DNA of 64,000 nucleotides from Lagopus muta. Its lineage: Eukaryota; Chordata; Aves; Galliformes; Phasianidae. Location: positions 9,973,469 to 10,037,468 of the forward strand of contig NC_064472.1 of assembly GCF_023343835.1 (NCBI RefSeq). Reading direction: 5' to 3'. The notes below the pieces were generated by a model. It was given only the letters and a program-made list of their open reading frames with translations. It made no database searches and was not told the DNA's origin. The position numbers were made by a program, and so were the translations under genes. This document shows positions 50,033 to 64,000 of the stretch, in pieces (the stretch's first letter is position 1; each line of letters opens with the position of its first letter).

Positions 50033-50948
50033 TAAATTTAGCGCGGGGCGGGCGCTGGCGCAGCGCGCAGCCCACCTGGCACCGCAGCCTGGGCCCGCGC
50101 CAGCCGCCCGGGGACCGCAGCCGCCGGGGATAATGTGGGGTCTGTTCAGCAGGGTGCTTCTGCTGGGGCCCGGCTGGGGGGCACCGGCGGGTCCCTGCTC
50201 TCCGCGTACTGCTCGCAGACCCCCGAGGTTCCCGTTAGCAAGAGCTGGGCCCCTCCTGTACGGCTGGCAAGCAGCAGCAGCACAACAGCAGGAGGTTGAC
50301 GAACGCCAAAAGCACTCCTTGGGTTGGGGAGGTTCCCAAAAATGCATGGGCGCCGAGACACCGTCTTCGTGCCACGCCGTGGGGAGCGCGGCGGGCGAAG
50401 GTCCAGAGCTGTTCTCATTCCTCAGCCAAGCACTATCGCAAATGACGCAAGTTCCCCAAAGAGATCGCGGGGGGAGGGGGGCGGAGGAGCAGGGGGGATG
50501 TGTCACCGGCACGCCGTGCCCAGATGTGCTTCGGCTCCGGGCCCCTCCACAGGGCTCCAGCACGGACGGCCCCAGCGGCTGCCGCAGCCCCGCTGCCCCC
50601 GCCTGGCGCAAGGCCGAGCGCCTGGGGAGGGGCCGCCGCGCTGGGGCAGGGGGTGGGACGTGAGGTCGGCCAGGATAAACAGAGGCCCCAGAGCCGGAGC
50701 GCGGTGGCACCGCCGGCGCACACCGCAGAGCGCTGCAATAACAGCCCGGGGCCGCCGCCGCCGTCAAAGGGCCCTTCTTCTGCCCGGCGGGGGGGGAGCG
50801 GGGCCGGCGTCCTGCAGGCGCTGAGGGCGGCTCGGCCCTGCCCTGCCTGCCCCGGGCTGTCACTGTGGGGTCGAGCTCGCAGCTGGGCGCCGGGCACGAA
50901 GGCCCCGCCCGGCCCCGCAGCTCGCACATGGCGCGGCCGCGCCGGCCT

Positions 50949-51012
50949 GGCTACGCCCCCTTTTGCCCCGGCCACGCCCCCTTTTGCCCCGGCCACGCCC
51001 CCTTTGCCCCTC
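50949..51012 (+). promoter_or_regulatory. Tandem CACGCCC/KLF-type boxes upstream of SPAG8
   Basis: Three head-to-tail units of about 21 bases close to 'ggccacgcccccttttgccc' lie 120-185 bases before the SPAG8 ATG, in a CpG-rich stretch with 'gccaatgaaaagcgcgc' and 'gccaatcagcgcgcgg' CCAAT boxes. Each unit carries a KLF/Sp-type CACGCCC core. Confidence 0.6.
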
Positions 51013-51133
51013 TCGCTCCCTTTTGCCCCCTTTTCCTCCTGCCCCGCCCCTCGCTCATCCCCGCCAATGAAAAGCGCGCCCGCACGCGGCGCCGCCAATC
51101 AGCGCGCGGGAAGCGCGCTTGTTCACCGTCCCC

Positions 51134-52918
51134 ATGGAGATGCGGGACGCGGCCATGCAACGCGGAGCGCGGCGGGGGCCCGAGACCCCCCAAGGGTGGG
51201 TCCGGGACACCGGGGGGGGCCGTGGGGAGCTCATTGGGGTCACGAGCCTTGGGGGTCTCCGAGGTCATTTGGGGGTTCAGAACACAGGGCACATGGGCGG
51301 TGAGAGGCTACCAGAAGGTGTGGAGCAGGGATCGCACCATGGGAAGCAGACCAGCTGTTCCTTTGTCCTCACGCAGGGTGGCTCTGACCGGCCACGTCGT
51401 TCCCGTGGACCCCGCAGATGGACCCGCGTGTGGGATCGGGCTGCGAGGTGAGGTGCTGCTGCCCATGGTGTCCCCGTGCTGCAGAGACATGGTGGCTGTA
51501 GCTGAGGAGCCCCAGGAGGCGATGACGACCCCGACTGAAGACGCACCCAAGGTGGTGGACACAGAAGAGGACCAACACGAGGTGCCGTTGACTCTGACCA
51601 AGGATTCCCCTAAGGTGCTGGTGTCCACAAACAAAGATCTCCCTGAGATGCCGGCAGAGCAGCTGAGACGCAGCATGCCACGGGGGACCTGCCTGATCCA
51701 CAACTGGCAGGAGGAGGTAAACCCCCACCCCAAAACCAGCCTGGAAACCACTGCGAGCCCCTGCTCCCTATCCTGGGGATGCCCTTGAGTTTTGCAGGTG
51801 GGGAAGGAGCCTGACAGCGCCCACCCTGAGGCTCAGCTGAACGCAGGCAGGGAGGTTCAGAGGGAGGCTGCACTGGAGCAATGGTGCATGTTCCAGAAGC
51901 ATCCATTTAGGCAAAAATTAGATGGAGGACACCCAAAATACCCACTGTGTGCCCCTAGACCCCTACATCACAGGGCTGAGGTTTTCTCCAAAAGGAGCTG
52001 TGAGCATTCTGGGACAGTGACTCCATGGTGCGCCCCACACTGTGTCCCCAGAGAGCCACCAACCACCTGGACTATGTGGTACCACTGGAGTTGGGCAGCG
52101 AGGGCTTCATCTACCGGCACGGTCACCGCGGGCTGCTGGCTCCCCTGCATGCACCAGTCTCATTGCCTTGCAGCACCACCAAGGATGCCTTCCGCCCACC
52201 CCACAGAATCCCACTGCTGGCACAAGGTGCAGCCTCAAAAAAGGGGAGAGGGGTTTTGGGGCAGAGTGGGGGGACATGATGCTGAGGATGCTGGCACCCC
52301 ACAGGGCAGCGAGAAGCCATGCTGGAGAGGATGCTGTACCAGAAGTACCGGTGAGCCTGTGGGACTCCAAGAGAGGCCCAGTCCTTAGGGACTGCAACAT
52401 TGGGCATGGGGAGGGGTGACCTGTGCACCTCCCACTGCCCTGTAGGCAGGAGCTGATGGAGGAGATCCACCCACCGCCTGGTTCCATGGAGACCCTCTCC
52501 ACCACACACCAGGATTATCGGGCAGGAGGCTTCCAGCCCACACCCCCACTGACCACCCAGGTACTGCCTGCTACCCTGCATCCCGAAGAGGGGGTCTCTA
52601 CACGACCTTCCAGCTCACAGGGGATTTCCCGTTTTCTTCTGCAGCCCCATAATTACCACATGGAGCAGCCTCGCAGCTTCTGGCTGGAGCGAGTCCACAG
52701 CGTGCCTGTGAGTACCCACACCCTGCCCCACCACCTTGCTGTACCCACTGCTCACAAGGGTCTCTGTATCTCTCCCCTCCAGGGTGTCACCTGCATCCGC
52801 ACTGGGGACAGTCCCTTCCGTAGGAACGCCACCTTCTCCACCCCCATCACCGAGTATCTGGAGCAGCCTCTGCCCTATGAGGCAGCTACCCGCCAGCCGC
52901 AGCCCAGCATGCAATAAA
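51134..52918 (+). CDS. SPAG8: SPAG8, sperm-associated antigen 8 (axonemal microtubule inner protein)
   Basis: In mammals SPAG8 is a sperm flagellar protein located inside doublet microtubules. Exons 51134-51195, 51377-51716, 52052-52226, 52305-52350, 52446-52560, 52645-52707, 52783-52917, giving 311 aa (human about 485, whose long low-complexity N-terminus is missing here). Conserved blocks: MPRGTCLIHNWQEERATNHL, SEGFIYRHGHRGLL, KYRQELMEEI, DYRAGGFQPTPP, PHNYHMEQPRSFWLERVHSV, GVTCIRTGDSPFRRNATFST and LEQPLPYE, in the same order as human. The start in exon 1 is the least certain part; an in-frame ATG in exon 2 (MVAVAEEP) is an alternative. The TAA stop (52,915-52,917) lies within the AATAAA signal (52,913-52,918), so stop and poly(A) signal are fused. 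Confidence 0.92.
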
Positions 52919-53084
52919 GAGCAGGGGCGAGCCCTGCTGCTGGCTCCCTGGTGTTCTCTGGGATGTTCCCAGAGCAGGCTGCGGGGACCCCAAATCCCAA
53001 TGCAAAGGGGCTCTCTGTGGGGCAGCACACCACAAAATGCGGCACATCCCGTGGGAGGTGTCCCTCCACAGTGTCCACAGTGGA

Positions 53085-53440
53085 TGTCACATATCCCCAT
53101 CCCTATTCCCAGATAGGTGACACCGCCCCATCCCTATTCCCAGGTGGGTGACTTGCATCCCCATCCCCAGGTGAATGACGTGTCCCCATCCCTGTCCCCA
53201 AGAGGATGACATGCAACCCCATCCTTATACCCTTGGTGAGTGTCAAGTGTCTCCATCTCTGTCCTCAGCCCCAGGCAGATGGTATGTGTCCTCATTCCCA
53301 GACTAGTGACACACATCCCTATCCCCATATTAATGACACGTCTCCTTCCCCATCTCTGTCCCTAGGTGGGTGATGTGTCCCCACCTCCATCCTTACCCCT
53401 GGTGGGGGATGTGTCCCCATCCCCACCTGCCCCAGGGCTG
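53085..53440. repeat. Minisatellite between the 3' ends of SPAG8 and NPR2
   Basis: About nine imperfect units of roughly 36-40 bases, each with a 'ggtgggtgac' or 'gatgacatg' part followed by 'tccccatccctgtcccc'. GC- and pyrimidine-rich, non-coding. The remaining stretch to NPR2 (53,441-53,986) is largely NPR2 3' UTR. Confidence 0.8.
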
Positions 53441-53529
53441 CAATTCTGGCCCCACACCCCGCCCTCCAAGGTCCACACCTCACTGGGACAAAGCAAAGCA
53501 CAGGAGCTGGGAACAGCAGGACTAAGGGC

Positions 53530-62844
<9,315 letters not shown>

Positions 62845-63060
62845 GGGCCGCGATGGCTCCTGCGCCCGCCGCCGCCCGCGGCTCCTCCGTCCGCCGCCCC
62901 GCCGCGTGCACCTCCCCCGGGCGGGGCCGCCCCGGGACGGGCAGCTCTCCCCCCCACCCCTCGCCGCCCCGCCCCGCACCGCCCCCTGCCCTCGGCCCCT
63001 CGGCAGCGGAGGCGGGCGGTGGTCGCGCCGTCGGGGCGCGGGGGTGTGCCCGAGCCGGGA
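62845..63060 (-). promoter_or_regulatory. CpG-rich promoter and 5' UTR of NPR2
   Basis: Very GC-rich stretch immediately upstream of the NPR2 ATG with several GC boxes on the plus strand ('ccccgccccgcaccgccccc' near 62,970). No TATA box. This matches the TATA-less, Sp1-driven type of promoter usual for natriuretic peptide receptor genes. Confidence 0.6.
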
Positions 63061-63099
63061 GATGGGGAGCAAGCGCGTGGGTAGAGGGTGGGGGAGTCG

Positions 63100-63850
63100 G
63101 GGAGGGGGCTAGGGTGATGGGGAGCTTGTGAGCTGGGGGTCCGAGTGCCACGGAGGTCCGAGTTCTGGGTAGACCTCAGCGTGGAGGGAGTGGGGAGTTG
63201 GTTCCGGGTGCTGGGGGTTCTCAGCGCTTGGGGAGAGAGGAGGGTGAGTGGGTTATGATGATCGAGGTACGGGGGTGTTCAGCGTGGAGGTACTGGGGAG
63301 GGGATCTGGAGTGCTGGGGATCTCACCATAGGGGAATCGATAGGGGTGCCCCGGTTCTGGGGATACTTAGACGTGTGGGTTGGGGAGGTGGTCCCGGGTG
63401 TTAATGTGCCACAAGACTTGGGGATCGGGAGGGGGTGGGCTGCTAGAGGTCCCTGTTGTGGGGGGATTGGGTGGACGAGTTCGGGGAGGGGGGAGACGTG
63501 GTGCAGCGTGAGGAGGTGGTCACATGGGAGAACTTGGGAGTTATTACGCAAATTCTGGGGTCCCCAGCGTAGGGCGATTAAGTGCAGTATCTAAATTATC
63601 GGTGGTCTCCACCGTGGAATGGCTGGGAGGGGTACGCACGTCTTGGCGGTCCCCAGCGTGGGGGCACTGTGGAGGTGGCCCTGAGTGCCCGGCGTGGGGG
63701 TACCGGGGAGGGGATGCTCTGTTTCTGGGGGACCTCGTCAGGGGATGGTTGGGAAATGGGGAACCTCGCGTCCCCGCTGGAGAGTCCCTGTGGGTTTGCG
63801 GGGTCCCACGAGAGCTCTCGGGGGAACACGGGGCAGGGACAGTTCGGTGC
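63100..63850. repeat. Degenerate G-rich minisatellite upstream of NPR2
   Basis: Recurring pieces such as 'cagcgtggaggtactgggga', 'ccggcgtgggggtaccgggg' and 'ttctggggatactta' indicate loosely repeated units of about 50-60 bases. G runs on the plus strand are frequent. No gene seen; 63,850-64,000 is again CpG-rich and may belong to the next promoter. Confidence 0.55.
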
Positions 63851-64000
63851 GGCGTGGCAGGAGCGATGGGGGGGGGGATCTGGCAGGGCCCCGCTGGGGG
63901 CAGCGTGCCCGCGCACATTCCGCACATTCCCGGGCCCCCCACTCAGCGCCCCGCGCCCGCCCCACGCGTGAACGCGGCGAGAGGATGGGCGCAGGCGGGG

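Noticed and set aside
50500-51303. 267-aa plus-strand frame and 360-aa minus-strand frame around 49.8-51.3 kb
   Set aside because: GC-rich shadows over the SPAG8 promoter with no homology; the KLF-box repeats give the repeated APFCPGH string.

Overview
The window looks like a gene-dense, GC-rich piece of a bird genome, most likely chicken or another galliform. Evidence: many CR1 LINE 3' ends in both orientations, an avian ERVL-type retroviral fossil, very short introns, CpG-rich promoters and abundant GC-rich minisatellites. The gene content matches the block on human 9p13.3 that carries TESK1, CD72, NPR2, SPAG8, HINT2 and TMEM8B. TAF1C, which is on human 16q, sits inside it. The compactness suggests a microchromosome, but that is inference.

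Layout. 0-4.7 kb: repeat-rich DNA (ERVL pol fossil, LTR-like piece, CR1) and one orphan ZNF143-type motif. 4.9-13.2 kb: TESK1 (+), ten coding exons, 691 aa. 13.5-28.1 kb: an immune lectin cluster with three CD72-type genes (A minus, B plus, C minus) and one KLRG1-like gene (D minus). A and B are head-to-head; B and C are tail-to-tail and form an inverted duplication whose 5' two thirds are nearly identical while the ends of the lectin domains have diverged. 28.9-31.5 kb: an unnamed eight-exon Myb/SANT-type gene (+). 31.5-35.9 kb: no confident gene, but an AATGC/telomere-like repeat, an orphan promoter-like CpG segment, and a cluster of RFX/CRE-like sites. 36-43.8 kb: TMEM8B (-). 44.2-48.3 kb: TAF1C (+), sharing a bidirectional promoter with TMEM8B. 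48.5-49.6 kb: HINT2 (+). 51.1-52.9 kb: SPAG8 (+). 54.0-62.8 kb: NPR2 (-), 22 coding exons, tail-to-tail with SPAG8.

Exon junctions were read by hand. For each of the eleven genes the summed exon lengths keep one open frame from ATG to stop, which is the main support for the models. Functionally the window holds a LIMK/TESK kinase acting on cofilin, a set of ITIM-bearing inhibitory type II lectin receptors likely on B or NK-type lymphocytes, a CREST-family membrane protein, an RNA polymerase I SL1 subunit, a mitochondrial HIT nucleotide hydrolase, a sperm axonemal protein and the CNP receptor guanylyl cyclase. These are neighbours by shared ancestry of the block rather than an operon-like pathway, apart from the lectin cluster.
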